64,000 nucleotides of DNA from Streptomyces inhibens (lineage in GTDB: Bacteria > Actinomycetota > Actinomycetes > Streptomycetales > Streptomycetaceae): NCBI RefSeq assembly GCF_003389455.1, contig NZ_QUAC01000137.1:31131-95130 (forward strand). Direction: 5' to 3'. The notes beneath the pieces were generated by a model. It was given only the letters and a program-made list of their open reading frames with translations, ran no database searches and was not told the origin of the DNA. This document shows, piece by piece, positions 17,239-27,455 of this stretch (the first letter of the stretch is position 1; each line of letters begins with the position of its first letter). Position numbers and translations under genes: made by a program.

Positions 17239-18240
17239 CTAGTGGGCATCGGCGATGTGCTGGGTGCCGATGCGCTTGCGGAACACCCAGTACGTCCACC
17301 CCTGGTAGAGCATCACGACGGGGGCGGCGATCCCGGCGCACCAGGTCATGATCTTCAGGGTGTACGGGCTGGAGGAGGCGTTGCTGACCGTGAGGTTCCA
17401 GCTCTCGTTCAGCGTGGACGGCATGACGTTCGGGAAGAGCGTCAGGAACAGCATGGCGACCGCGGCCGCGATGGTGATCCCGGAGAACGCGAACGCCCAG
17501 CCCTCGCGCCCGAGCCGATTGGCGCCGAGCGCCGCGACCAGCGCGACCACGGCGACGATCATGGCGATCAGGCTGGTGCCATCACCCTTGTCGGCCTGGG
17601 TCCAGCCCAGGAAGCCGACCGCCAGCACCGCCGTGACCAGCCCGAGGACACCCGCCATCCGGCGCGCGCGTTCCCGGATGTCGCCCACCGTCTTGAGCGA
17701 GGCGAACACCGCGCCGTGGAAGGTGAACAGCGTCAGCGTGACCAGGCCGCCGAGGATCGCGTACGGGTTCAGCAGGTCGAGCAGGGTCCCGACGTACTCC
17801 TTGTGCGCATCGATCTTCACGCCGTGCACGATGTTGCCGAAGGCGACGCCCCACAGCACCGCGGGCAGCAGCGAGGTCCAGAAGATCGCCTGCTCCCAGT
17901 TCCGCTGCCAGCGCTCCTCCGCCCGCTTGGCGCGGTACTCGAACGCGACTCCGCGCACGATCAGGCAGACGAGGATGAGCAGCAGCGGCAGATAGAAACC
18001 GGAGAACAGGGTGGCGTACCACTCGGGGAAGGCGGCGAAGGTCGCGCCGCCCGCGCTGAGCAGCCAGACCTCGTTACCGTCCCAGACCGGCCCGATGGTG
18101 TTGATCAGTACGCGCTTCTCGCGCCGGTCGCGGGCGAGGAGCTTGGTGAGGACGCCGATTCCGAAGTCGAATCCTTCGAGGAAGAAGTACCCGGTCCAGA
18201 GGACGGCGATAAGGACGAACCAGACGTCGTGGAGTTGCAC
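17239..18240 (-). CDS. cydB: Cytochrome bd oxidase subunit II
   Basis: A 333-residue integral membrane protein with about eight helices. It starts with the family sequence WFVLIAVLWTGYFFLEGFDFG and includes GPVWDGNEVWL and FWTSLLPAVLWGVAFGN. With CydA it forms the high-affinity menaquinol oxidase used at low oxygen; CydB stabilises the haem site. It starts 9 bases after the cydA stop, so the two are co-translated. Confidence 0.97.
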   Translation of the reverse strand: MQLHDVWFVLIAVLWTGYFFLEGFDFGIGVLTKLLARDRREKRVLINTIGPVWDGNEVWLLSAGGATFAAFPEWYATLFSGFYLPLLLILVCLIVRGVAFEYRAKRAEERWQRNWEQAIFWTSLLPAVLWGVAFGNIVHGVKIDAHKEYVGTLLDLLNPYAILGGLVTLTLFTFHGAVFASLKTVGDIRERARRMAGVLGLVTAVLAVGFLGWTQADKGDGTSLIAMIVAVVALVAALGANRLGREGWAFAFSGITIAAAVAMLFLTLFPNVMPSTLNESWNLTVSNASSSPYTLKIMTWCAGIAAPVVMLYQGWTYWVFRKRIGTQHIADAH

Positions 18241-18249
18241 AGTCGCCTC

Positions 18250-19758
18250 CTAGTACGAGAAGGCCATCGGCCGGTCGGCGTCCGTGCTGTCGCCGCCGAT
18301 CTTGGTGGGCGGGTTGAGGTCGGAGTCGGTGAGCTCCTGGGGGCCGGCCTTGATGTACTTCACCAGCAGCTTGACCTCGATCACCGCGAGGATGGCGTAG
18401 AGCGTGGTGAAGACGATCATCGAGGTGAGCACCTCGCCCTGCGAGACGCCCGGGGAGACCGCGTCCGAGGTGCGCAGCACGCCGTAGACAACCCAGGGCT
18501 GGCGGCCCATCTCGGTGAAGATCCAGCCCCAGGAGTTCGCGATGAGCGGGAAGCCGAGGGTGACAAAGGCGAGCGACCAGTACCCCTTGCTCAGGCGGGC
18601 ACCGAGCACCTTGTTCTTGGTGAGCGCGAGATGAGGTGGTTCCTCGTCCCCCGTACGCAGCCCCGGCGCCAGCCAGAACTTCTTACGGGTCAGCCAGAGG
18701 CCGGCGAGTCCGATGGCGAAGGACGACATACCGAAGCCGATCATCCAGCGGAAGCCCCAGTAGGCGACCGGGATGTTGGGCCGGTAGTCGCCGGGCCCGA
18801 ACTTCTGCTGCTCGGACTTGTTGACGTCGTTGATGCCGGGGACCGGCGAGGTGAAGTCGTTGTGCGCGAGGAAGGAGAGCAGGCCGGGCACCTCGATGGC
18901 GACCTTGTTGTGCCCCTTGTCGACATCGCCGTAGGCGAAGATCGAGAACGGCGCCGGCTCTTCCTTGTCCCACAGCGCCTCGGCGGCGGCCATCTTCATC
19001 GGCTGCTGCTTGAACATGACCTTGCCGAGCGAGTCACCGCTGATCGCGGTGAGGATGCCGGCTATGACGAGGGTTATCAGCCCGAGCCGCAGCGATGTCC
19101 GCATGACCTTGATGTGCTTCTTGCGCATCAGGTGGAACGCGGAGATGCCGACCATGAACGCGGCGCCGGTCAGGAAGGCCGCGGTCAGCGTGTGGAAGAC
19201 GACGACCAGGGTGGTGTCCTGGGTCAGCACCTTCAGGAAGTCGGTCAGCTCGGCACGGCCGGTGGCGGCGTTGTACTTGTAGCCGACCGGGTGCTGCATC
19301 CAGGAGTTCGCGGCCAGGATGAAGTACGCCGACAGGATCGTGCCGATCGAGACCATCCACATGCAGAAGCAGTGGATCTTCTTCGGCAGCTTGTCCCAGC
19401 CGAAGATCCACAGACCGATGAAGGTGGACTCGAAGAAGAACGCGATGAGCGCCTCGAAGGCCAGCGGGGCACCGAAGACGTCGCCGACGAACCGCGAGTA
19501 GTCGGACCAGTTCATGCCGAACTGGAACTCCTGGACGATGCCGGTGACGACACCCATCGCGATATTGATCAGAAACAGCTTGCCCCAGAACTTGGTGGCC
19601 TTGAGGTACTTCTGCCTCCCCGTGCGCACCCATGCGGTCTCAAGCCCGGCCACCAGAGCGGCGAGGGAGATCGTCAGGGGGACGAACAGGAAGTGATAGA
19701 CGGTGGTGATGCCGAATTGCCATCGCGCCAGAGTCTCTGGCGCCAACGCCAGTTCCAT
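18250..19758 (-). CDS. cydA: Cytochrome bd oxidase subunit I
   Basis: A 502-residue haem-binding subunit. Recognisable are RWQFGITTVYHFLFVPLTI (with the haem b595-side histidine), NSWMQHPVGY, the quinol-loop region around SGDSLGKVMFKQQP, and TEMGRQPWVVYG near the C-terminus, the conserved GRQPW signature. About nine membrane helices are visible, with the short Q-loop form usual in Gram-positives. It is the first gene of the cydA-cydB-cydCD-kinase unit, controlled by a Rex operator about 80 bp upstream of the start. Confidence 0.97.
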   Translation of the reverse strand: MELALAPETLARWQFGITTVYHFLFVPLTISLAALVAGLETAWVRTGRQKYLKATKFWGKLFLINIAMGVVTGIVQEFQFGMNWSDYSRFVGDVFGAPLAFEALIAFFFESTFIGLWIFGWDKLPKKIHCFCMWMVSIGTILSAYFILAANSWMQHPVGYKYNAATGRAELTDFLKVLTQDTTLVVVFHTLTAAFLTGAAFMVGISAFHLMRKKHIKVMRTSLRLGLITLVIAGILTAISGDSLGKVMFKQQPMKMAAAEALWDKEEPAPFSIFAYGDVDKGHNKVAIEVPGLLSFLAHNDFTSPVPGINDVNKSEQQKFGPGDYRPNIPVAYWGFRWMIGFGMSSFAIGLAGLWLTRKKFWLAPGLRTGDEEPPHLALTKNKVLGARLSKGYWSLAFVTLGFPLIANSWGWIFTEMGRQPWVVYGVLRTSDAVSPGVSQGEVLTSMIVFTTLYAILAVIEVKLLVKYIKAGPQELTDSDLNPPTKIGGDSTDADRPMAFSY

Positions 19759-19804
19759 GCCGTGCTCCTTACGTCGCCGTTTGCACTACGGCAATGTCCC
19801 TTTT

Positions 19805-19826
19805 GCGACACATAAAGCGACACATA
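19805..19826. repeat. Direct repeat GCGACACATA upstream of cydA
   Basis: Two identical 10-mers start 12 bp apart (19805-19814 and 19817-19826), roughly one helical turn, between the Rex operator and the cydA start. This looks like a tandem site for a response regulator or other activator, but no protein can be named. Confidence 0.5.
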
Positions 19827-19838
19827 CCGGGACGGGCT

Positions 19839-19854
19839 TGTGAACGCGTTCACA
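19839..19854. promoter_or_regulatory. Rex operator (ROP) of the cyd operon
   Basis: TGTGAACGCGTTCACA is a perfect 16-bp palindrome matching the Streptomyces Rex operator consensus, as reported for cydABCD in S. coelicolor. Rex senses the NADH/NAD+ ratio and leaves DNA when NADH rises at low oxygen. A further TTCACAA half-site follows at 19856-19862. Confidence 0.92.
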
Positions 19855-19954
19855 TTCACAAGCATTATCTCCTACGACCTCGCAACCTTGGGTGTGGGGG
19901 GTACGTGACCGCGGTCACGCCCGAATCCACGGTGCGCAACCCCTTCCGGCGAGC

Positions 19955-19971
19955 TTCAACATATTGTTGAA
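19955..19971. promoter_or_regulatory. Palindrome TTCAACA-TAT-TGTTGAA, candidate GntR-type operator
   Basis: Seven-base arms flank a three-base centre, ending 9 bases before the ATG of the shortened cyclophilin-like gene. The shape resembles GntR/FadR-type sites. No GntR gene is in the window. Confidence 0.55.
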
Positions 19972-19980
19972 TTCGTCGCC

Positions 19981-20136
19981 ATGAAGATCCGCATCTCCTG
20001 GCCCGCAGGGCAATTGACCCGCGGCGAGGAGTCCCGTCTCGCCTCCCCCTGCAACGCCCTGGGCCGCATCGACGGCGACCCTCGCGCGCTGGCCACCGTC
20101 CGCAGCGGTGACCCCATCCACGTACGGAAAGCCTGA
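19981..20136 (+). pseudogene. Cyclophilin-like fold protein, gutted remnant (51 codons)
   Basis: An ATG frame of 51 residues starting MKIRISWPAGQLT and ending GRIDGDPRALATVRSGDPI. Both ends resemble bacterial cyclophilin-like proteins of about 115-125 residues as I remember them, but the roughly 65-residue middle that makes the barrel is absent. The frame survives, so a short peptide could still be made, but not a folded barrel. A palindromic operator precedes it and a strong hairpin follows the stop, so the transcription unit outlived the coding function. Confidence 0.6.
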
Positions 20137-20164
20137 GGCCGCGGGTCAGCGGACCCGCGGCCTC
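20135..20164. terminator. Rho-independent-type hairpin after the cyclophilin-like remnant
   Basis: A perfect 12-bp stem (GAGGCCGCGGGT, 20135-20146, with ACCCGCGGCCTC, 20153-20164) and six-base loop. It could also end hisC transcription from the other strand. Confidence 0.75.
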
Positions 20165-20227
20165 GATGCAACGCCTTACAAAGGCTGACTTGCAGCGGTC
20201 ACCTGACGGCGGCCGCCTTACAACGGC

Positions 20228-21307
20228 TTACAACGCCTTGCGAAACTCCTCCGCGGCCTGCAGGAACAGATCCATCGCCCGACTCTCACCGATCGTCACC
20301 CGCACACCCTCGCCGGCGAACGGCCGCACGACCACCCCGGCCCGCTCACAAGCCGCCGCGAAGTCGGTCGTACGGTCCCCCAGCCGCAGCCAGACGAAGT
20401 TGGCCTGCGACTCGGGGACCGTCCAGCCCTGCCCGAGCAGACCGTCGACCACCCGCGCGCGCTCGGCCACCAGCGCATCGACCCGCTCCAGCAGCGCCGC
20501 CTCGCTGCGCAGCGACGCCACCGCCGCTTCCTGAGCGAGCTGGCTCACGCCGAAGGGCACCGCCGTCTTGCGCAGCGCGGCGGCCACCGGCTCATGCGCC
20601 ACCGCGAAGCCGACCCGCAGCCCCGCCAGGCCGTACGCCTTGGAGAAGGTGCGCAGCACGCACACATTGGGGCGGTCGCGGTAGAGGTCGATACCGTCCG
20701 GCACCTCGGGATCGCGGATGAACTCGCGGTACGCCTCGTCCAGCACCACCAGCACATCGCTCGGCACCCGGTCCAGGAAGGACTCCAGCTCCGCACGGCG
20801 TACGACGGTGCCGGTGGGGTTGTTGGGGTTGCAGACAAAGATCAACCGGGTACGTTCGGTGACCGCGGCGAGCATCGCATCCAGGTCGTGCACCTCACCG
20901 GAGGTCAGCGGGACCTGCACCGAGGTGGCGCCCGAGACCTGGGTGACGATCGGGTACGCCTCGAACGACCGCCAGGCGTAGATCACTTCATCGCCGGGCC
21001 CGGCCGTCGACTGGATCAGCTGCTGGGCCACACCCACCGATCCGGTGCCTGTCGCCAGATGCTCCACCGGCACCGAGAACCGCTCGGACAGCTCCGCCAT
21101 CAGGCCGGTGCAGGCCATGTCCGGGTAGCGGTTGAAGGAGCCGGCGGCGGTCACCGCGCTCTCCAGGACGCCCGGCAGCGGCGGATAGGGGTTCTCATTG
21201 GAGGACAGCTTGAATGCGACCGGGCCGTCGCTCGCCGCCGGCCGGCCAGGCTTGTAGGTGGGGATGCCGTCCAGCGCAGCACGTAGCTTCGGGGTCTTCT
21301 CGCTCAC
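20228..21307 (-). CDS. hisC: Histidinol-phosphate/aromatic aminotransferase (HisC/Pat family)
   Basis: A 359-residue class I/II PLP aminotransferase: [11 protein letters not shown] (substrate phosphate region), [17 protein letters not shown] and the PLP lysine in [15 protein letters not shown]. No histidine biosynthesis genes adjoin it. A stand-alone second copy of this type may act as a phenylalanine or aromatic aminotransferase rather than in histidine synthesis. The GTG at 21307 is chosen because AGGAGGACCTGCG precedes it; upstream sequence in frame is not protein-like. Confidence 0.87.
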   Translation of the reverse strand: MSEKTPKLRAALDGIPTYKPGRPAASDGPVAFKLSSNENPYPPLPGVLESAVTAAGSFNRYPDMACTGLMAELSERFSVPVEHLATGTGSVGVAQQLIQSTAGPGDEVIYAWRSFEAYPIVTQVSGATSVQVPLTSGEVHDLDAMLAAVTERTRLIFVCNPNNPTGTVVRRAELESFLDRVPSDVLVVLDEAYREFIRDPEVPDGIDLYRDRPNVCVLRTFSKAYGLAGLRVGFAVAHEPVAAALRKTAVPFGVSQLAQEAAVASLRSEAALLERVDALVAERARVVDGLLGQGWTVPESQANFVWLRLGDRTTDFAAACERAGVVVRPFAGEGVRVTIGESRAMDLFLQAAEEFRKAL

Positions 21308-21711
21308 CGCAGGTCCTCCTCGACCGTCCCACTCGTCTCCAATACTGCACACCTTATGAGGATTGACCCGTTCGGCGGCAGTCCCGACCGGCATCGGTGT
21401 CACGGGCGCACCCGGCCGCGGCCACTCGGACGACCCCGCGCGAAGCCTCCGGGGCGCGCCGCCCGGCAATCCGCGCGCCGGTAGCTCACGCCGTGGCGCG
21501 CATCCCCCGTCAAGGTGACTTGAGACCGCTTCGATACCTGAACCGATCTACAGGCAAAGCCGCCAGATCTGCCACTGAATGATCAACATTTACGCCAACT
21601 TCCTTTATTTCCAAGGGAATTGATACTCCATCACCATGCAGAAACGTGCCTTTCCACAACCGTCAGCGGAGCCCCGCGAATGGCCCTATCGAGCCCTACT
21701 ATCGGCTCGCC
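21308..21711. other. Divergent intergenic region hisC-lacI
   Basis: A 404-bp region. The hisC-proximal half is GC-rich with no obvious structure. The stretch 21575-21640 is markedly AT-rich for this genome and contains TTCC/GGAA inverted arms around a TTTATTT core (about 21599-21621), a plausible promoter/operator for the LacI gene. No RNA gene or further coding frame is supported. Confidence 0.4.
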
Positions 21712-22812
21712 ATGACAGCAGCAGGGAAGCACCAGGTGAGCCGGTCGACCGGTCGCCGGTTGGGGCGGGCGGGCATCCGGGACGTGGCCGCCGCAGCCGG
21801 TGTGTCGATCACGACTGTCTCCGACGCGCTCAACGGCAAGGGCCGGCTTCCGGATGCCACCCGTAGCCATGTCCGCGAGGTGGCCGACCGGCTGGGCTAC
21901 CGCCCGTCCGCAGCCGCCCGCACGCTCCGTACCGGCAAGTCAGGGCTCCTCGGCCTGACGGTGACCACGTACGGGGATGAACCTTTCACCTTCACCGAAT
22001 TCGCGTACTTCGCCGAGATGGCCAGAGCCGCCACCTCCGCGGCGCTGGCCCGCGGCTATGCGCTGGTCATCCTCCCCGCGACCTCCCGCCACGACGTGTG
22101 GTCCAACGTCGCCCTGGACGGCACGGTGGTCATCGACCCCGCCGACGGCGATCCCGTCGTCACCGAACTCGTCCGGCACGGCATCCCCGTCGTCTCCGAC
22201 GGCCGCCCCGGCGGCGCGCTGCCCGTCACCGGCTGGGTCGACAACGATCACGAAGCCGCCGTCCTCGGCCTGCTCGACCATCTCGCCGAGGCCGGCGCCC
22301 GCCGCATCGGCCTGCTCACGGGCACCACCACCGACACCTACACCCGGCTGTCGACCACCGCCTATCTGCGCTGGTGCGAGCGGGTCGGCCAGGACCCGGT
22401 CTACGAGTCCTACCCGGCGCACGACCCGTGCGCGGGCGCTGTCGCGGCCGACCGGCTGCTGGCCCGCCCGGACCGGCCGGACGCCGTCTACGGACTCTTC
22501 GACCCCAACGGCACGGACCTGCTCGCCGCCGCCCGGCGCTACGGCCTGCGAGTGCCGGAGGACCTGCTGCTGGTCTGCTGCAGCGAGTCCACCGTGTACG
22601 CCACCACCGAGCCGCCCATCACCACCCTGTCCCTCAAACCGCGCCGCATCGGCACCGCCGTCGTCCAGATCCTCATCGACGCCATCGAGGGGCTCGACAA
22701 CGGCCGGCCCGTCGAACAGGTGATACCGACCGACCTGATCGTCCGGACCTCGTCCCAGCGACGCTCCCCGAGAACCACCGTCATCCCGCCACGAGGACCC
22801 ACCTGCGACTGA
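21712..22812 (+). CDS. LacI-family transcriptional regulator
   Basis: A 366-residue repressor. The N-terminal LacI helix-turn-helix reads IRDVAAAAGVSITTVSDALNGKGRL (about residues 19-43), with the hinge helix RPSAAARTLRTG. The rest is a periplasmic-binding-type effector domain. As in many Streptomyces members the sequence is VSDALNG rather than VSRVLNG. No sugar transport or catabolic gene lies beside it, so the regulon is elsewhere. The ATG at 21712 is the first that gives the normal N-terminus. Confidence 0.9.
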   Translation: MTAAGKHQVSRSTGRRLGRAGIRDVAAAAGVSITTVSDALNGKGRLPDATRSHVREVADRLGYRPSAAARTLRTGKSGLLGLTVTTYGDEPFTFTEFAYFAEMARAATSAALARGYALVILPATSRHDVWSNVALDGTVVIDPADGDPVVTELVRHGIPVVSDGRPGGALPVTGWVDNDHEAAVLGLLDHLAEAGARRIGLLTGTTTDTYTRLSTTAYLRWCERVGQDPVYESYPAHDPCAGAVAADRLLARPDRPDAVYGLFDPNGTDLLAAARRYGLRVPEDLLLVCCSESTVYATTEPPITTLSLKPRRIGTAVVQILIDAIEGLDNGRPVEQVIPTDLIVRTSSQRRSPRTTVIPPRGPTCD

Positions 22813-23056
22813 GCGTGCTCCCACACAGGGACGACCGGGCGTACCGGCTCACGTCGGGCGCCCCCCATCGGCCAGGAAAAAACAGGGCGATCCCGGGATA
22901 AATCATCCGTGAATGCCAGGCTCCAGTGGATTGACCACCCCCGGGTGCGTCACAACCCGCGATCGGCATTCCTATGATGGGCGCACGACACCGCGGACCG
23001 CCGTCGACCAGGCAAAGGTCCGAGAGGTGCACGGCGGCGCGACGGTGGAGGGGTCG

Positions 23057-24199
23057 ATGACTCAGGGGGCCAGTCAGGGACCCATGGTGTGGACCATGGC
23101 AGGACAAGCTCCGGCGTCTGCTCCGCCACCCGGAGCGCCGTCCAGCGCGTCCGCCGGGTCTCCCATGCCGCCGGCCGGTCCCCCGCTCCATCTGCCCGCC
23201 GGGCCCCCGGCCGCGCCCCCCGTGGTGCCGCCCGCCGCCCCTCCGGTCGAGCTGCCCGAGGACTACACCCCGACGGCGCGCGACCTCCCCGTCATCGACC
23301 CGGGCCGTACGCCCACGCTCATCGACCGCCCGGCCGTCGTCCCGGTGCCCGAACCGGCCCACGACCCCGACGCGCCCGAGGGCATGGGTCCGCTGTACGT
23401 CGTCGGCGATGTGCACGGCTACTACGACGAGCTGCGCGAGGCGCTGGCCGCCGAGGGCCTGATCGACGCCGACGGCAACTGGGCGGCCGGCAACGCCCGG
23501 CTCTGGTTCCTCGGCGACTTCACCGACCGCGGCCCGGACGGCATCGGCGTGATCGACCTGGTCATGCAGCTCTCCGCCGAGGCCGCGGCGGCCGGCGGCT
23601 ACTGCAAGGCCCTGATGGGCAATCACGAACTGCTGCTGCTGGGCGCCAAGCGGTTCGGCGACACTCCCGTACAGTCCGGCGCCGGCACCGCCTCCTTCCA
23701 GGCCGCCTGGCTTCTGAACGGCGGTCAGAAGACCGATATGGACCGCCTGGAGGACCACCACCTCCAGTGGATGGCCCGGCTGGACGCCGTGATGGAGGAG
23801 GACGGGCATCTGCTCGTGCACTCCGACACCACCGCCTACCTCGAATACGGCGACTCCATCGAGGCCGTCAACGACACCGTCCACGACGTGCTCACCCGCA
23901 GCGACGCCGACGAAGTGTGGGACCTGTTCCGCAAGTTCACCAAGCGCTTCGCCTTCCGCGACGAGTCCGGTTCGCAAGCCGTACGCGAACTCCTCGACGC
24001 CTACGGCGGCGACCGCGTCGTCCACGGCCACAGCCCGATCCCGTATCTGCTGGGCGAGGTCGGCACGGAGGACAGCGAGAGCAACGGCATCGCGGTCGAC
24101 GGCCCGCATGTCTACGCCGACGGTCTGGCCATCGCCATGGACGGCGGCATCACGATGGCCGGAAAGCTGCTGGTCGTTCAGCTTCCGCTGACTGGCTGA
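23057..24199 (+). CDS. Calcineurin-like metallophosphoesterase (PP2A/ApaH/PrpE-like)
   Basis: A 380-residue protein. The first 100 residues are Pro/Ala-rich and probably disordered. The catalytic domain has all metallophosphatase blocks: GDVHGYYDEL, GDFTDRGPDG, GNHELLLL and HGHSPIPYL. Such enzymes hydrolyse phosphoserine/threonine or dinucleoside polyphosphates with two metals. The ATG at 23057 follows GGAGG closely. The gene stands alone between LacI and an unknown membrane protein. Confidence 0.88.
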   Translation: MTQGASQGPMVWTMAGQAPASAPPPGAPSSASAGSPMPPAGPPLHLPAGPPAAPPVVPPAAPPVELPEDYTPTARDLPVIDPGRTPTLIDRPAVVPVPEPAHDPDAPEGMGPLYVVGDVHGYYDELREALAAEGLIDADGNWAAGNARLWFLGDFTDRGPDGIGVIDLVMQLSAEAAAAGGYCKALMGNHELLLLGAKRFGDTPVQSGAGTASFQAAWLLNGGQKTDMDRLEDHHLQWMARLDAVMEEDGHLLVHSDTTAYLEYGDSIEAVNDTVHDVLTRSDADEVWDLFRKFTKRFAFRDESGSQAVRELLDAYGGDRVVHGHSPIPYLLGEVGTEDSESNGIAVDGPHVYADGLAIAMDGGITMAGKLLVVQLPLTG

Positions 24200-24429
24200 G
24201 CGTTCTCAGGGAAGGTGTACGTCTGGCCGGCGCGCGGCCGGTCAGGGGCCGAATCGGGGGCGGCACGGGCGAAATCCGGTCGTGCCATTACTCAATTTCC
24301 GCAAACTCTCTGTCACCCCGCGCCGGAGTCGCTCTACCATCGGTCTATCCGTAGCAGGCTCTCCTCCGTTTCCGCCCACTGCCCGGCCAACGCCGGCCGT
24401 ACGGCCCTACGGAGCATCGGGGGATGCAC

Positions 24430-25314
24430 ATGAACAGCGCTCCGCACCTGCTGAACGAGGACCGCGCGGAATTTGCGCGGATCCTTGATGAGGCGCTGCG
24501 TACCGCCGAATACCGCCCGGACGACCTCACCGCCGCCGCGGGAAAGCACCTCAATACCGAGCAGTTGCGCACGATGGCGCTCAGCGCGACCACCGCCATC
24601 GCCGCCTGCGCCACGGCCGAATACCAACGCTATGTCCAGCTCCGTGCCGAGCTGCGCGCGCCGGCGCCCACGTCGCCCACTGCCGGCGCGGGCGGCGGGG
24701 AGCAGGACGGGACCGCCGGCGAGGGACTGGGACTGGCCACCGCAGCGGCCATGGGCGAGGCCGAAACCACCGGCGCCGGGCTGGCCGCCATGATCACCGT
24801 GCTCGCCCCGGTCCTCGCGGGCGTCGCCGCCGTCCTCTTCCTCCTCATCGGCTATGTGCTGCGCACCATAAGCCCCGACAAGTCCCTGGCGCAGCCGCTG
24901 ATCAGCGTCGGCTGGATCTTCGCGGCGCTGACCGCCGTCGGCGCCCTCGTCGCGATGTGCGGCCTGGTCGTCACGGCGCTGCGCAACAGCTCGTCCGGCC
25001 AGAGCAGCAGAGCCGACGAACTGGGCGCGGCGCTGGACAACGCCCACGAGGCCTGGCGGCGCGCCCTCCTGGAGCGCGGCCTGCTGCCCTTTCTCCGCGA
25101 GGCGCTCAGCGATCCGTCGGCGACCCCGGACGACGACCCCGTGCGCTATGTCCCCCGCCGCACCACGGCCCCCGAGAGCCGCATCCCCACCCTCGGCTAC
25201 ACCCGCCCCGAGTTCACCAGCCCCGACAGCGGCTCCTCCGGGTCCCGCCCGCGCTACTCCAGCCCGGACTTCACCAGCCCGGATTACGGCGGGCCGGATC
25301 ATCAGCCGGATTAG
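24430..25314 (+). CDS. Conserved two-helix membrane protein, function unknown
   Basis: A 294-residue protein not assigned to a named family. Residues 1-115 are a soluble helical region. Two hydrophobic segments follow (about 117-145 and 158-185). A basic/helical stretch precedes a tail of repeated Tyr/Phe-Ser/Thr-Ser-Pro-Asp motifs (FTSPD, YSSPD, FTSPDYGGPD) that could be phosphorylated or bind a partner. GGGGG sits 6 bases before the ATG at 24430; an ATG at 24424 is also possible. Confidence 0.7.
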   Translation: MNSAPHLLNEDRAEFARILDEALRTAEYRPDDLTAAAGKHLNTEQLRTMALSATTAIAACATAEYQRYVQLRAELRAPAPTSPTAGAGGGEQDGTAGEGLGLATAAAMGEAETTGAGLAAMITVLAPVLAGVAAVLFLLIGYVLRTISPDKSLAQPLISVGWIFAALTAVGALVAMCGLVVTALRNSSSGQSSRADELGAALDNAHEAWRRALLERGLLPFLREALSDPSATPDDDPVRYVPRRTTAPESRIPTLGYTRPEFTSPDSGSSGSRPRYSSPDFTSPDYGGPDHQPD

Positions 25315-25400
25315 GAGCGTTGCGAGGGGGCAGGGGCAGACGGGCCCTAGGGGCGTTGCGCCGGTCCCAGGAGAGGCCGTCCTGGTACTAGGCGACCGGG

Positions 25401-25439
25401 CGGCCCGAAGTCGCGGCGCGTGCCGGTGACTTCGGGCCG
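25401..25439. terminator. Hairpin between unknown membrane protein gene and thiC
   Basis: A 12-bp perfect stem (CGGCCCGAAGTC, 25401-25412, with GACTTCGGGCCG, 25428-25439) and 15-base loop between convergent genes. Confidence 0.65.
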
Positions 25440-25478
25440 GTGCCGGGCGTCATGCCCGTCGGGGAGGTCCTGACCGGG

Positions 25479-27394
<1,916 letters not shown>

Positions 27395-27455
27395 CCGCGA
27401 TTGCAAAGGTGCCACCACGGTAGCGGCCGACGTGGCGCGGTGAACAGGGGGCCCC

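Noticed and set aside
17011-19815. 934-codon open frame on the plus strand opposite cydA-cydB
   Set aside because: It runs antisense to clear family genes and its translation is rich in Gly/Arg/Asp with no fold; long antisense frames are a by-product of high GC.
24345-25302. Minus-strand frames opposite the unknown two-helix membrane protein
   Set aside because: The plus-strand product has helices and a patterned tail, while the antisense translation is featureless.
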